Shown piece by piece: positions 12,845 through 24,780 of a stretch of DNA of 64,000 nucleotides (the first letter of the stretch is position 1; each line of letters opens with the position of its first letter). The notes below the pieces were generated by a model, which ran no database searches, was not told where the DNA came from, and saw nothing but the letters and a program-made list of their open reading frames with translations. A program made the translations under genes and the position numbers. The stretch covers positions 15,358,437 through 15,422,436 of the forward strand of contig NC_053118.1 of assembly GCF_010015445.1 (NCBI RefSeq), in the 5' to 3' direction. This DNA is from Perca fluviatilis (taxonomy: Eukaryota; Chordata; Actinopteri; Perciformes; Percidae).

Positions 12845-13010
12845 AGAGGAGGGAAGTGTTCTTACTTCCATATTCATATCAGTGCCTGGAACCCAGCGAA
12901 CCAAAGCCTATCTGGGAACAAATGAAGAGAGAGGGCTAGGTGATTAATGAAGTGGCCCACGATAGCAAACTGACTCTGATAACCGTTTCTCTTGCAAATA
13001 ATAAATTACA
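12845..13010. promoter_or_regulatory. Candidate conserved non-coding element
   Basis: Complex sequence including TTCCATATTCATATCAGTGC, GGTGATTAATGAAGTGGCCC and CTGATAACCG. It lies just before a GA microsatellite. Inferred only from word composition, lack of repeats and gene-desert context. Confidence 0.28.
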
Positions 13011-13073
13011 AACCTAAAATTCTTCTGCAAAAAAATAGAAGGGTGGTATGAGGAAAGCGGTAGTGAGCAAGAC

Positions 13074-13075
<2 letters not shown>

Positions 13076-13130
<55 letters not shown>
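13076..13130. repeat. (GA)n microsatellite
   Basis: An uninterrupted GA/AG run of about 55 bp followed by G-rich sequence. Confidence 0.97.
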
Positions 13131-13134
<4 letters not shown>

Positions 13135-14200
13135 TCAGGGTGATAAAAGATGGGTGCAGGGGGAGATAAAGAAAGATAGAGGGTGGGTGGGTGGGGGGTG
13201 AAACCCTGTTGTTAAAACATGGTTAAATAAGTAAAAAAATGAATAAAGACAGACGTAACAAGAAAAAAAAGGTGTTATAATGGGATAAAACTTAATTTAG
13301 CAATCTTCCTCTCCCTATTTCTTTCCCTTCTTTCTTTCTCTCTGCCCTCTTTGTCTTCAGTCACCCTGTCTTTGCTGTCCTGAGCAATATCTCTCTTCCT
13401 TTTCTTGTCTCTATCAACATCTGTTCCTTGGTCTTTGTCCAAAGCTGGCAGAAATGTAAAATACCAAAAGGTCCATTCATTTGGTCCATGTTGTGCTGTG
13501 AAGCCAAGCTCATGGCTTTCTTCCACAAGAGATGTCGTGGCTCTGGATTTAGTTTGTGGAACCTAATTTTGGCTTCTGTCCGACAGTGATAATCAGTCTG
13601 AGATCCAGGAATGTAGATGATTTATTCACATTGTTGTTATTAAAGGTAACTACAGTGGAAACAGAAATAGAGAAAACCAATCTCAGAATTTATATCTGGT
13701 TTCTGAAAGGTTTCAGTTTACGTTTAAGTTCCTTGTTACCTTTGGGTGGTCCAATGTAATTAGAAAAAAAGAACATTGATAGCCTACTGGTCCAATCTGC
13801 AAAACTCTGGATTACGTTCAGTGACAATATACTTTTTAACTTTCTCAGATTTTCTATGCACCCATTCACTACACTTACTTTCCACTTCGGGACAAAACTT
13901 TCTGCATTGACACTGAATATTGCCATTGTACAAGAATCGTAGAGTGTGGAATCGACCAAAATGAATGTGATGTCTAGTATACTGGGGTGAAATAATGCCG
14001 ACTGTGTGTTGGACTTTTACATTTTTAATTTAGAAAATCTGAGTCTGTTGTGCAACTGGATGCGATATTATACGTTATTGATATCCAATGCTGACCCAGT
14101 TAAATTGGGCTTCCCTACTACTAGTAAAAGTAGAAATATAAAAATGTAAAAGAGAAAGAGAGAGGGGGGGGTGGAGGGAAAGCAAATAAAGACAGATTTT
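13131..14200. other. Intergenic, no gene recognised
   Basis: Contains a C/T-rich stretch near 13305-13350. The rest is AT-rich. Open frames are short, and the Lys/Arg/Glu-rich one on the minus strand is low-complexity. Confidence 0.5.
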
Positions 14201-14214
14201 ACACTACGATTGGA

Positions 14215-14410
14215 AAAAAAGAGGCAACTGTGACAGCATCACCTTCGGCCCTGGGCCCTGGGCCCCGGGCCCCTGCAGCACACAACACAGCAGCAACCAG
14301 AGGAAGTTGCCAGGCCCACCGAAGCCTTGGAGGTAATTAATCATTTTAACCTGAAGCCTGTCACGATACCGCTCACTCTGTCTCCCTCCCTTTGCTGATT
14401 TCCCTGTCAA
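14215..14410. promoter_or_regulatory. Candidate conserved non-coding element with GC-rich core
   Basis: A GC-rich core of GGCCCTGGGCC-type repeats (14238-14273) leads into GGAGGTAATTAATCATTTTA and TGTCACGATACCGCTCACTC. The TAATTAAT homeobox core next to a GC-rich block stands out from the flanks. No open frame is credible. Regulatory role inferred. Confidence 0.33.
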
Positions 14411-14432
14411 TTACACGTCCACACAATTCGAC

Positions 14433-14434
<2 letters not shown>

Positions 14435-14471
<37 letters not shown>
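14435..14471. repeat. (CT)n microsatellite
   Basis: A continuous CT run of about 37 bp. Confidence 0.97.
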
Positions 14472-14473
<2 letters not shown>

Positions 14474-14865
14474 AACTGCCATCTGTAATTGTTTAAATTT
14501 TTTACTTTGAACCTTCCACAGTTCAACATTCTTGAATGCCGGCTGTTTTACTGAGCTTCAGATTGCTCCTAAGGAAGTAGGTGTGAAGGAAATGATTTAG
14601 TTCGACCATAACGTGCTAGAAATACAAGATAGAAGATAGGCTGAATTAGTAAAGTCTACATGGTCATAACAGCCAAACACAAACAATTTTTATTCAATCT
14701 TGTTAAACTCTTATGAATACAATCTCCCAAACGCATCTGTCAACTCTCCAGAGCTGTGGTTGACAAACACAAACAATTGCAAGAGGTACAGCAGTTTTGT
14801 AAGTGCAGTGTGTTTGGTGTCAAATGCTTTAAATGTTCATTTCGCCTCCACCGTTCCACCAGAAT
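14472..14865. other. Intergenic, no gene recognised
   Basis: AT-rich unstructured sequence. AACACAAACAATT recurs at about 14677 and 14766, a minor direct repeat. Confidence 0.5.
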
Positions 14866-14869
14866 CATT

Positions 14870-15330
14870 TTCTCAGGAAAGCTGCACTAATCTCCATCGT
14901 CCCAATCCCTGTAACTCCTGCGCTGGGCCCTGACAGCCTGCCCAGTGCTGTTGTGTGACCCAGAGGGCTGGTCCCCAGTGGTGGTCCCCGTTCTCCCAAT
15001 TACCGCTTACAGACTTACTCAAAACCTGCCTCACCACTTCCATATTGCTGTCTTTCACTGTTTTCACTGCTGTGTGGTTCTTGTGTGCGGTGTGAGTCCC
15101 CCCCCCCCCAGCTTTTCTTCTATCCTTTTCACTCTCTAGTTTTCTGTTCTCCCTCTTTCCCTCCCTCCCTCCCTTCCCTCCCCTCCAACCACCATGCCTA
15201 CATCCCTCCTTGTCCTCCAGGGAGCGGGTGCAGTACGAGTGCTGCTGCCGTGCTTGCCAAGAACAGATGTCCAAGAAATACCAGCCCAGTGAGAGAGGAA
15301 GAGAGAGAGAGAGGAAGCACATGGAGGCAG
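14870..15330. promoter_or_regulatory. Candidate conserved non-coding block followed by C-rich tract
   Basis: 14870-15095 is balanced, complex sequence (GCACTAATCTCCATCG, TTCTCCCAATTACCGC). Then come a poly-C run (15099-15109) and CCCTCCC repeats. Overlapping frames on both strands are artefacts of the CT richness. Interpreted as possible enhancer plus simple sequence. Confidence 0.28.
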
Positions 15331-15339
15331 ATTAGGTGA

Positions 15340-16535
15340 ACCGTAGGATCTGCCGGTGCCGTCTGGAAATGTGGGATTCCATTCAGAGATTTGAAAATCT
15401 GTGTTGCTAAGCTTATGGTTTTTGTGTTCCTACATCATTTGGGATTATTATTATTATTTTTCTTAAATAACAAAGGTTAAAATCAAAAAGTTGCTATTTA
15501 GTCTTAAACACCAAACCTCATTGGGAGAATGTAACTCTGTGGAGCCAAAGAATTACAGTTTTTCAACGCACAAGATAGGTTAAGGGCAATCGGGAGAGAT
15601 CAAAGCTTAAATTAGAATATATATTTATCTTTGGATAGTTGGGCGAGGGAAATTGAAATATGCCCACCACTGCATGAGTTCAGTTTCTTTCAGCATTCAA
15701 TCTGGTGTGAGGCACCAAGAAGAAAAAATGGATATAGATCATGGGTGGAAAGCCAGTGAGAGATCATGTCCCTGTGGCTGTAGTGGTTACTAATATTAGT
15801 TGGTTAGGGCACCTGCTCGGCAGTGGGGATAACTGTTGTGGTGAAACTGCATGAACCTTTGTGCAGGCTTTCCCATGTGCTGATCACATAATCTAAAAGC
15901 TTGTCTGACCGGAAGAGGACTGACATCCCAAACTTTTGTAACTTCACAAAACTGAGAAAATGACACGTATACGTTCTCTTTCCACATGCATTGACTGTCT
16001 ACTATGTTTTCTTATTTGCCATATCCACCTACACTACAGTCAACATATTAACAGACAAGAATGTGCTTGGCTTGACGACCGAAATTAAGTATAATTAAAG
16101 TATAAGTGTATAGCAATAGAATGGATCGCAGTAGTGGATCTCCGAAGAAGCCAGGTATAATTTCTGAAGTACATTGCTGATTCGCCATTTAGCTCAGCGT
16201 TCGTGTTTTGTGCTTCTTGTGGTCCGGCGCACACGTTAGAAGTTAACCTTCAGGGCTTTTATTGCTATATAAATCCAAACAACGATTTTTCCCCTTTAAC
16301 CTACCTTCTCCCAATAGCGCGGTGCAGACGGCACACCCCAGTATACATCTGTGCATTGATGTGCAAACCAGAAATGAATAATTAATATGCTACATTTTAT
16401 TTTCAAACCATAATCTTCAAACAAAATCCCCCCCCCCTTTTTTCACCCACTGAGTGGTTGACAGCAAGGGTGCAGCAAGGTAGCACACACTGGGAATTAG
16501 GAATGACTAAAGGAACTTTGAGTACCTAACTTGAG
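15340..16535. other. Intergenic, no gene recognised
   Basis: No coding, RNA or transposon signature was seen. A TTATTATTATTATT-like run occurs near 15447, and there is a short C run and T run at 16430-16442. Confidence 0.5.
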
Positions 16536-16540
16536 GAAGG

Positions 16541-16664
16541 CGGCGGCGGCTCAGGAGCTACTGCGGCTTTTCCGTTAATTGCAGAGTTGGCAGTTTGATC
16601 CCCAGGTCCTTTTGTTCACATGTTTGAAGTGTCGTTGAGCAACGCACTGAACCCCAGGGTCAGG
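16541..16664 (+). mobile_element. tRNA-derived SINE fragment
   Basis: The head GGCTCAGGAGCTACTGCGG resembles a pol III A box (16549-16559), and GGCAGTTTGATCCCC at 16589-16603 resembles a B box (GGTTCGATCCC). The following GTTTGAAGTGTCGTTGAGC and ACTGAACCCCAGGG match the body of a common teleost tRNA-derived repeat, as I remember it. It cannot fold as an intact tRNA, and its 3' tail is lost or diverged. Confidence 0.7.
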
Positions 16665-17205
16665 CTTGGTTTTTCCAGCTTCCTAATATTGCCTACTCCT
16701 CTCTTATCCCTTGTTGTTTTCAGTTTAACATTACTCAGTCAGAAAAAAAAGTAGGCTAGTTAAAGTTTTACTCAATAGTTGCAATACAATACAGAACAGA
16801 GTTAGTTTAAGCTGGCTACTGTTTAGATGTTACTAAGCATCTCAGGCAAACCACTGTGCATTAAACCTTTTTTCACGTTGCTCTTTTAGTCCTATTGATC
16901 CAACGATATATATGTGTGTTCTGGTAAAATAGGTTCACGGCCAATAATATATTGTGTGCTGTGATCCTTAAACTAAATAGCTAAACTGCTATTATCCACA
17001 TTTTTAAATACATGCACACATAGGTTCCATGTCTGAATTTACTTGCAGTATCTACCCCTGTGACCCCAAATCCAAAACCACATACACACAAGAGTAGAAA
17101 TTTAAGAGGAGAGGGAGGGGAGGATAAGTGAGAAAATTGCAGAATAGGGAAAAGAGAAGAAGAGTGAGAGTGAAAACACAAAAATAAGCGCCTGCGGTGG
17201 AACAA
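16665..17205. other. Intergenic, no gene recognised
   Basis: AT-rich flank of the SINE. A purine-rich strip lies at about 17095-17180. No gene was recognised. Confidence 0.5.
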
Positions 17206-17209
17206 ACCA

Positions 17210-17490
17210 GTGACCCAAGTAACCTGGGTTCCTCCCAGCAGATTATCATGGGCACTGTGTGATTAAGGCCAGCCTCATTAGCATAATGATTTCCCATCCT
17301 CCCTATTCTTTTCCTCCATCCCGCCATCCATCCCTCCTTCCCTCCCTCCTTTCCTGGGCCTTGTGTTGTTAGCCACCAGCTCCCAGTGCTCCTCAAGTAC
17401 TTTAAGCTTGTTAATAATCATTATGGGTGTGCAGTGAAGTGGGGGAAAGGAATAATTACCTCACCTGAGCCAAACCAAATTAACCCCTTT
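17210..17490. promoter_or_regulatory. Candidate conserved non-coding element
   Basis: Two complex blocks, 17215-17295 (GCAGATTATCATGGGCAC, GCCTCATTAGCATAATG) and 17390-17485 (GTTAATAATCATTATGGG, GGAATAATTACCTCACC), surround a C/T-rich spacer. The density of TAAT/ATTA words is high. Position and composition suggest an Iroquois enhancer; conservation is unmeasured. Confidence 0.33.
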
Positions 17491-20385
17491 TCATTTTTTT
17501 TTCTTCCTCTTTTACTGTTGTCGGTTACCCATTCCATATCCCCACCCACCCACTTGCACACATGCACACACACAGACTGCATTCATCAGGGACCTATTAG
17601 GGTTGTCTGTTATTAAGTGCTGAAATAATACATGCTTGCACACACCATTTGCTAGTTGGTAACAGAAGTACCGGTTTAGATGAAAGCTAAAAATTCTTGT
17701 TTCACAAAGCAGGAACCATGCTGAGTAAAACCCAAAACATGTTTTTTTTGTCCATGGTGTCAGATTATAAATATGCACTTAGATAAATAATATAAAATAC
17801 AAACATGTAAGTAAAAAACAGTTCCTGTTGAAATGCTTTCAGATATAAGGCTGAGTAGAAAATGTGATGTTGAACAGTTACATCTAATCACAATGTATTG
17901 CTTCCTGTGTAGACATGCCATGAAGGTTAAAGATTTTTTATTTTTTTTTATTTAAATGTCCACTAAATCCTTTTTTTGCAAGGGTATAGTTACACCTCTT
18001 TATTTAGAAGGCCCCCGGTTTTCGTGGATAGAGGTTTGCAATGCATAAAGCGTCATTAAACAATACTTTTGATATTACCATTGAAATAAAATAAAAGGTT
18101 GCATGATAGCGTGCCAATGGTTGTTTAATCAGCTATTTATGGACCCTTACCTGCAAAACCTTTAAACCATTTATTTTATTTTCACTGTTGCAACGTTATA
18201 CACTGAGGAATATTGGAATGCAACATACCCAGTTTATCCTGGGGCCTTCTCTTCACATTGTTCAACCCTTGTCTGACCACTTACATTTTTTTTTTAAAAA
18301 ACACAAGTATCAGAGAAATGTGGTACTCCTTAGACACCAGACTGTATTTGATGAAACACTCACTGTACGACATGCAGTAACAAGTGAACAAATCTATACA
18401 AGTTTCTGGTGAACATTTAATTCCCTGCAGTATTTTGTCCGTCATAAATCCAATTTCCCCCTCTCAGCAGAGGTAGACTAAAGACATATGTCTGTAATAC
18501 AATAACCTGATGCTCCAATAGAGATGGATTAGGGGCCATACGAAATGAAAAATGTTTAAATTGTTAGGGTAGAGAACTGATATTTTCCATATTTCACTGT
18601 GCGTATATCAAAATGACATAATCTTAAATGGGAGGAAACAGGAGCGAGCGCTCAGTACATATTTCTCATTTGAGTCAGCTGAGAAGTCAAGGGTTGTAAT
18701 ATAAGGCGGGCTTAACGGTATTAACAATGTGAATAGAACCCAGATGTTGCTCTGGTTTTTTACGTCAAAATCTGTACTTTCCTGGCAAACTGTGATATTA
18801 AACCTTTAAAAAGATACACAAATAACATAAAGGAACAGAATGCATCTTACTATCAGTTTATTTGAAAACACTTCATTGTTGACACGTGGACATGGAATTG
18901 GCAAGCAACTTTTACTTTCTTAAAGGAGTATGTCATGTGATGTTTGAGTCATGTGATGTCTTGGCAGGACAGCAGGACTATAAAGACATGAGAGCATTAA
19001 TGTAACTGGTCTCCTACTGCAGCATTAGACAACAATTACACTGTTATTTTCCTTTGACACCCTGTAATGTTCCCCAGTAGGGCAGAGGCCATCCTTCATT
19101 CTTTCTTTATTTTGTGGTTTTGGGCTGCTTCCCTAACGGGTCTTCTTTCAGACTTAAAACACAAACAAATATTGTCATAATGTAAGTAATCAACTGGGGA
19201 TGTTTCATGTTTGCAATACATATCTTTAAAGGCCGTTTTTCTCAAAAAGATTTTTTCTCACATTCTGAGTCACACATCTCCACTTCAGTAGCACTTACAT
19301 ACACGTATGATCATATATCATTCATAGCCTGATTTATGTAATATTTTGTACCTGAGAAATTTGGTGAAAATTTATTTGTTATACTGTATCTCTTGACAGT
19401 ATTTTCTGATTAATGGAGTGATAAAAAGGGATATCCAAAATTCCCTCAGTAAAAACCTTTGACGCTCACATGTCAACAACATGAAACAAGAATTTTGAAC
19501 CTGGCTTTATCCAATGTTCAGATTTCTTTTCTGGAATCATGCACCATTTGCACACTTAAACATAAAATTTCAGAAAACTTGTAATGCAAAAAAACAGCGT
19601 CTTAATGTAAGTAATCAACAAGGAAAGATTCATAGTGATAATAAAAAAAAAAATTCCCTATTCACCTGTAGTGTCCCCTTAAAATGTAAACAGACCAGAG
19701 CGTTTTTTTCACGCGCATCGTTAGCATGCATTTACATGCTTTTTTCTTCTTGCTGCCTTATGAATGTTAGTCCAATATTCACTCTCCTTTTAGGTTTCTG
19801 TGATGGGGTTAGTTAGTAGGCTGCACCAACTCTGAGAGAAATATCAGGCTCATTAGCTGCCAAAACAATAAAGTTGTAGGCCTTGAAACCAAAACAATGA
19901 CTGGAAAGATGGTAATATGCTCCGTAGATTTATCTGTGAGTTTGTCACTATGACCGCTTTTATATAACACATAATCATTTGACCCATTGTTAATAAAAAA
20001 TAGTTAGTAGTGCCACTTTGAGATATCTATATAACTACAATAATGATGCAACATGCTGACCTAGGCTGCATAATGTGTACGGACTAGCTGGCTGGTTCCA
20101 TGAACACCACACTCAAACATATTAAACCTAAAAATAAAAAAAGGCAGGTTGTTACTGTATCCGTTGTTATAGTGTGCACGTGTTAAAAATCCAGACAGAC
20201 AGACAGACTATACCGGTATATAAATGCAGGGTGTGGATGTAAATCAATGAGACTCATTATGGGGCAGAACTAAAAGTATATTATACAGTATGTGTTCATA
20301 TGTACTCTGCAAACAGGATGATTGTTTACCAAGCAGAACCTATTAAGAGTTTGAAAAAAAAAACCTGGAGCCCCCATCACTGCTC
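17491..20385. other. Intergenic, no gene recognised
   Basis: A long AT-rich stretch with poly-T runs near 17938-17950 and 18287-18296. The phrase AATGTAAGTAATCAAC occurs twice (near 19179 and 19605), a hint of a diverged dispersed repeat. A CAGA tetranucleotide run lies near 20193-20208. No gene was recognised. Confidence 0.5.
18933..18956. promoter_or_regulatory. Two M-box/CLEAR-like TCATGTGA sites
   Basis: TCATGTGA occurs at 18933-18940 and again at 18949-18956, each within the longer phrase GTCATGTGATGT. TCATGTGA is the preferred extended E-box of MITF/TFE proteins. The pair spaced 16 bp apart is visible; binding is inferred. Confidence 0.4.
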
Positions 20386-20389
20386 AACT

Positions 20390-20640
20390 TTGCAAGACAA
20401 AACACCAGCTCCAGAAATGATCTCCTCTAAATGCCTATAAGCACATTAAACATGGGTGTCTCCACTGCCCATCAATGACGGCATTCATGGGAGGAGTACG
20501 TAATGAAAGACTTGGAGTACAGAGGGATAACGCTACAAGCAGAGCCATCATCACTCAGGTGTGTGGTTGAGATGATGGATCAAAGGCAGCCTCTGCCACT
20601 GGCATGCCTCTGCTGTGCTGCCGGCCCTGCTGCCAAAAAA
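20390..20640. promoter_or_regulatory. Candidate conserved non-coding element
   Basis: Complex non-repetitive sequence (CCCATCAATGACGGCATTCA, GAGTACGTAATGAAAGAC, AGAGCCATCATCACTC) with balanced composition and no convincing frame. It could also be a small unrecognised exon, but no supported splice sites with a family match were found. Confidence 0.25.
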
Positions 20641-21420
20641 ATCACTGGGTTTATATCAGGGAGGATAAGGTAAGGATTAACAATAAACGAATTCTTGAAC
20701 ACACAACATCATTTACACAAGAAACAACAAGCTGGATATGTGGGAGGCCTTGTGTATTTCAAGTCCAATGCTCAGTCAGAGGGAGATGCTTGGAGTGAAA
20801 AGGTCTGAAGAGGCTCAGACAAAGCAGTCAAAGAGCACATTTCAACTCTGATTCATAAAAAGCATGCAGAGGTGTGAAAGTATGAACAAGGTATGGTGTG
20901 GAGACTTTTTTTTTTCTTCTGGTGTGGAAGCTGGTATTAATTCATAGTAACTTTAAGTCACATTACTATTGTGAAGACATTTTCCAATCCCTTTCCATTC
21001 AAACGTTTTAGTAAGCGTCTTGGTAATCCCTCGTTCAAATGGAAAGTGATTGAAATATGATTCTGTGTCAGAAAAGCAAAACACATACTGTATATTTCTT
21101 TATAATAAGCGTAGGCCTCTGGTGTGTGTGTGTGTGTTTATCGTTTGTCCACACGTGCATGGGAAAGTGTACATCTTCACAGTGTTTATCGGAAAGGATG
21201 TCCGTACATGCAGCAACGCGTGCCAACTCCCAATTCCCCCCCACGCACACACACCCTCCTCAGCCAATCAACCACACTTCAGACTCATTCTCATTTCTCT
21301 TCCCATCTCTTCATCCAAGCAGTAGTATGTTGTTTCACAGGCACAAGCCCATGTTTTGTTTTGTTTTCTCCCCTCTTTGTTTTTAATTGCTACCGTGGAG
21401 GTCAATTAATTTCACTCCCC
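20641..21420. other. Intergenic, no gene recognised
   Basis: A short GT run (21123-21137) and a C-rich patch. Several overlapping open frames of 91-114 codons at 21050-21468 share the same bases in different frames and show no family resemblance. I treat them as chance. Confidence 0.5.
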
Positions 21421-21424
21421 CCTC

Positions 21425-21560
21425 TCTCTATCTGCAGCTCACACAGCTGCGACGCTGTGTGTTGTTAGCCCATCTCCTTCCAAGCCCTAATGCCACATCA
21501 CTTCAAATGGATTAATCGAGCCACTTTGTTGTTTAATCTCGCCTCGGCAGAACTAGTGGG
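21425..21560. promoter_or_regulatory. Candidate conserved non-coding element
   Basis: CAGCTCACACAGCTGCGACG, then CCCTAATGCCACATCAC, ATGGATTAATCGAGCC and TTTAATCTCGCC. It holds E-box, TAAT and GGATTAATC (bicoid/Otx-like plus homeobox) words in a short repeat-free block. Followed by a GGGT-rich stretch. Function inferred. Confidence 0.28.
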
Positions 21561-21933
21561 TGGGTGGGTGGGTTAGGGGGTGGGCTTTTGTGTGGGAGGG
21601 GTATATGATCAGAGATGCACAGGCTTGTCTGTCTTTGTCGTGGACAGACAGACTGATGGACAGAATAAAGGATGCATTAGGCAGAGGGATGGAGGGACAG
21701 AAGGACCAAATTATATGATAGACAGAGAGAGTGATTGAAGCAGACAAGCAGCCGGAAACATAGTCGCCAATGACTGACAGACACTAAAAATGTCTCACTT
21801 TACGTCTCTTTTAAAGATAATTTTTTAATACAGACATAAACATGTCTTTATGTACCATATAGATATATTATGCCTGCTGTATTCCAGCATAATGAAGCTA
21901 TAAAATGCATCCTATGCCTGTGCAATTTTCAGG

Positions 21934-21964
<31 letters not shown>

Positions 21965-22190
21965 AGTCTGCACACTGGACACATCCAACTTTGTCTTCTA
22001 CAGGTTGATAACTTGTTATGAATTATTAAATAACTGTTTAGTGTTCTTACACAAAAGACGCACAAACAATTAATACAAAACACATTGAATGACATGCTGA
22101 AGTACGCAAATGAGTACAGGCTTGAGGATGCGCACAGCAACACTCACAGGCCTGCAGACAAGCATGTGCAAATGATACCAAACTACCACC
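21561..22190. other. Intergenic with short GT microsatellite
   Basis: A (GT)n run lies at 21934-21959. GGGTGGGTGGGT occurs near 21557-21572. Otherwise nothing recognised. Confidence 0.6.
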
Positions 22191-22191
22191 T

Positions 22192-22194
<3 letters not shown>

Positions 22195-22261
<67 letters not shown>
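22195..22261. repeat. (CA)n microsatellite, about 33 units
   Basis: A continuous CA run of 67 bp. Confidence 0.98.
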
Positions 22262-22854
22262 GCTCAATTAAAGGTCCCGTTTGATGTTCTGATGCTTTCA
22301 TGTTCTAATGACAATTTCATCTAGAAGGAGGGAGGCAACGTGGTTCGAACCTCCCGGCTACGAGCGCACAGACATGCCGCCACCCTACAACCACACTCGT
22401 ACACAAACCACGCGGCTGCACACACGTACACAGACAGCCTCCCGGCTACCAGCAGTGCTTTTCTCTCTTCTGAGCTGCTGAGTCAGCCCGAGACCCTTAA
22501 GACTTCTTGCCTCTCTGTTACCAGATATCAGAGAGAGAAAGAGGGCAGACGGGGAGAATATGATGGGAGAGAGAAAGAGAGAGAGAGAGAAAGGGTGCAA
22601 AGAAAAGAAGAAGAAAAGATACCGTCTGGGGCCAATCCACAGACCTTTGTAGTCGCAACAGTAAGAAATCACTTGGCTGTCAAGGAGAAGAATGGGGGCC
22701 ACTGACCTGACATCGGATTCATTGTGTGTGAAAAAGCCATTACTTGACATTTTGAATTTGTCCAGTTAGTTTTACTTTTCACTTGTCAAGTTGTGTATGG
22801 GAGAATAACATATATAATCTATTTTGGTATTGATGTCAACAGGAAAAAAAACAT
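22262..22854. other. Intergenic, GA-rich patch
   Basis: A purine-rich run at about 22530-22620 yields Arg/Glu-rich frames. A GGTTCGAACC word at about 22340 resembles a B box, but no tRNA body surrounds it. Confidence 0.5.
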
Positions 22855-23291
22855 TTAAAGGGGAACCGATTTAACACATCAAAGTCTGTTTACAGGTCTT
22901 GGGGAGTATTCTGCATATGTGAAAACAGTTGTATCAACGCTTCTTGTGGCTTCAGAGGGAGCTGCGTGAAGTCTGATAAATTGCCTTGGGTGATGTCACT
23001 TGAGTCTGCGTTGATTGCAACTGAGTAAGTGAGTTTACCACTTGTGTAGGCCGCTCCTCATCTCTGTTTGAGGCTAGCTGTTTGAGGCTAGCTGCCACTA
23101 GCATAACACAAAAATCTCTGACTGAACTATTGGAAGTGGAGTTGCATTCTGGGTAATGTAGAGGCGCCATTTTTGGACAAGGAAGAAGTAGGCGTGGAAT
23201 AAAAATGTATTGTATCTCTGGTTCTGCTGCATCAAATATGATCTTTTTCTTTACGTTCCACCATGAGTCCAACAATGTTATGGTCCTTTAA
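22855..23291. mobile_element. Putative TTAA-flanked non-autonomous DNA element
   Basis: TTAAAGG at 22855-22861 and CCTTTAA at 23285-23291 form short inverted ends with TTAA at both borders, as in piggyBac-like insertions. The inside contains a 14-bp tandem duplication TTTGAGGCTAGCTG (23067-23094) and teleost-repeat-like phrases (GTTGCATTCTGGGTAATGTA). The 107-codon minus-strand frame (22952-23275) is part of this repeat; I assign it no function. Family assignment is tentative. Confidence 0.45.
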
Positions 23292-24105
23292 GCATTGCCA
23301 ATGTAAATGGTGGGCACCACTATAACCACCAGCCATTGTATTAATTTAAAATGTCAATTTTGAAAACAAAACATTCTTTAAGGAATATATGGAGAATTTT
23401 ATTTATAATAATAATATTTTTTATTAAGAAAAGCAGCCGGAGGAAGATGAGCTGACCACGGCCGTGATTGCTGCTGAGGATGCTTAACGTCACCCTGCTA
23501 TACATGACATTAGACCAGGGGATCGCACAGCCAGGCCACAGTGGGTGAGTCAGCAGATAGGGGTCCATGCAAGAACTTTACTCTTATCTCTGTCTCGTAG
23601 AAGAGCATTACAGTAAACATGTATTTTACAGAAATGTGAATAAATGGATCACCGAATCTAAAGTTATCGGTATATAATCGGTTTATTTTTAGCCCAGAAA
23701 ACGTGTTCGCCCTCAGTGGCTTATTTAGATCTATTAAGTCACTACAGATATGACTACATTATTTTGACCATACGTGCAAGTGTGAAAACTGTGTGAGGAT
23801 ACATGCGCGTGTGTTTTTATGTGTGTGCTTGGCTATGTGTGGTGTATTTGGACTGCTGCATTACTCTTCTGAGCCACTGTATGAGAACTGCAGTAATGAT
23901 TGTTTGAACCCGGCTTGTTGGCTGGTATTTGAAATATGTTTGGTGGGCTAATCAGAGTTCTATGGTGCTGTTGTATCGGCAACTTTAAATCAATCTCTCT
24001 CGTTCGCTCGCTTAGTAGGCCTAAACGCCGGCGGAGGTGGGTGGGCATCTGCGCGAGTGTGTGTAACATTAGCCTATTTGTGTCAAGGGAAATTCAAAAT
24101 TTCAG
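23292..24105. other. Intergenic, no gene recognised
   Basis: AT-rich start, then a GC-richer part (24000-24060). Nothing recognised. Confidence 0.5.
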
Positions 24106-24109
24106 AGCA

Positions 24110-24235
24110 CCCTCACCGAAACGTCCAGCAACCCCAAAGCACCGCCAAAAGAACATCTCTGGCGCTGCCACTGGATTGAACCAACGACCTCCCAGTCACA
24201 AGCTTGTGTCTCTAACCTTTAGGCCACCACTGCCC
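24110..24235 (-). mobile_element. tRNA-derived SINE (minus strand)
   Basis: Read on the minus strand it starts GGGCAGTGGTGGCCTAAAGG. An A-box-like TGGCCTAAAGGTTAGA lies at 24211-24226 and a perfect B-box core GGTTCAATCC at 24173-24182, the spacing of a pol III internal promoter. A GC-rich non-tRNA body follows (GGCAGCGCCAGAGATG). The 5' head and boxes are clear; the 3' boundary is approximate. It is a SINE, not a functional tRNA gene, because the arms do not pair properly. Confidence 0.72.
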
Positions 24236-24718
24236 TTATTATAGTTTGACATGTTAGATTGTGAGCTCTGTGTTTGTGCTGGAACAAAGCCGAAAGAGGT
24301 GAGAATCTTAGTTCACTTACAAGTTTATCAACTACAAGCCAATTTGATACATTTTATAATTGTATTGCTCACATGAAAACTTGCAATCGTCTAAATTGGA
24401 TAAAATATCATAGATTGGGATGTGTCCGTCCAAATCTTCCACCACACACTCCTGTGTTCTGTAGCAGTGTGTACTTATGTAGCTGCATGTGTGAAACTGT
24501 AGTTTTAGTTCCCTGAATACTTTTTGGTCAAGATAAACTGCCTAGACTCTCTTAATGGCCAATGAATTACAAAACAGTCCATTCTGGTTAACAAGGTAAA
24601 ATACATCAAATCAAATAAAAGCTTAGTTAAGTTGTTCAGTATTTGATGAGCATACTATTTAAATTGAGGTCAGAAGCTGTTTAGAAGATTGAAATGGAGC
24701 CAACACTACATATCTTTA

Positions 24719-24720
<2 letters not shown>
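24236..24720. other. Intergenic, no gene recognised
   Basis: AT-rich non-coding sequence between a SINE and a microsatellite. Nothing recognised. Confidence 0.5.

Positions 24721-24779
<59 letters not shown>
24721..24779. repeat. (GT)n microsatellite
   Basis: A continuous GT run of 59 bp. Confidence 0.98.

Positions 24780-24780
<1 letters not shown>

Noticed and set aside
22335..22385. GGTTCGAACC as a tRNA or SINE B box
   Set aside because: No A box or tRNA body at the right spacing on either strand.
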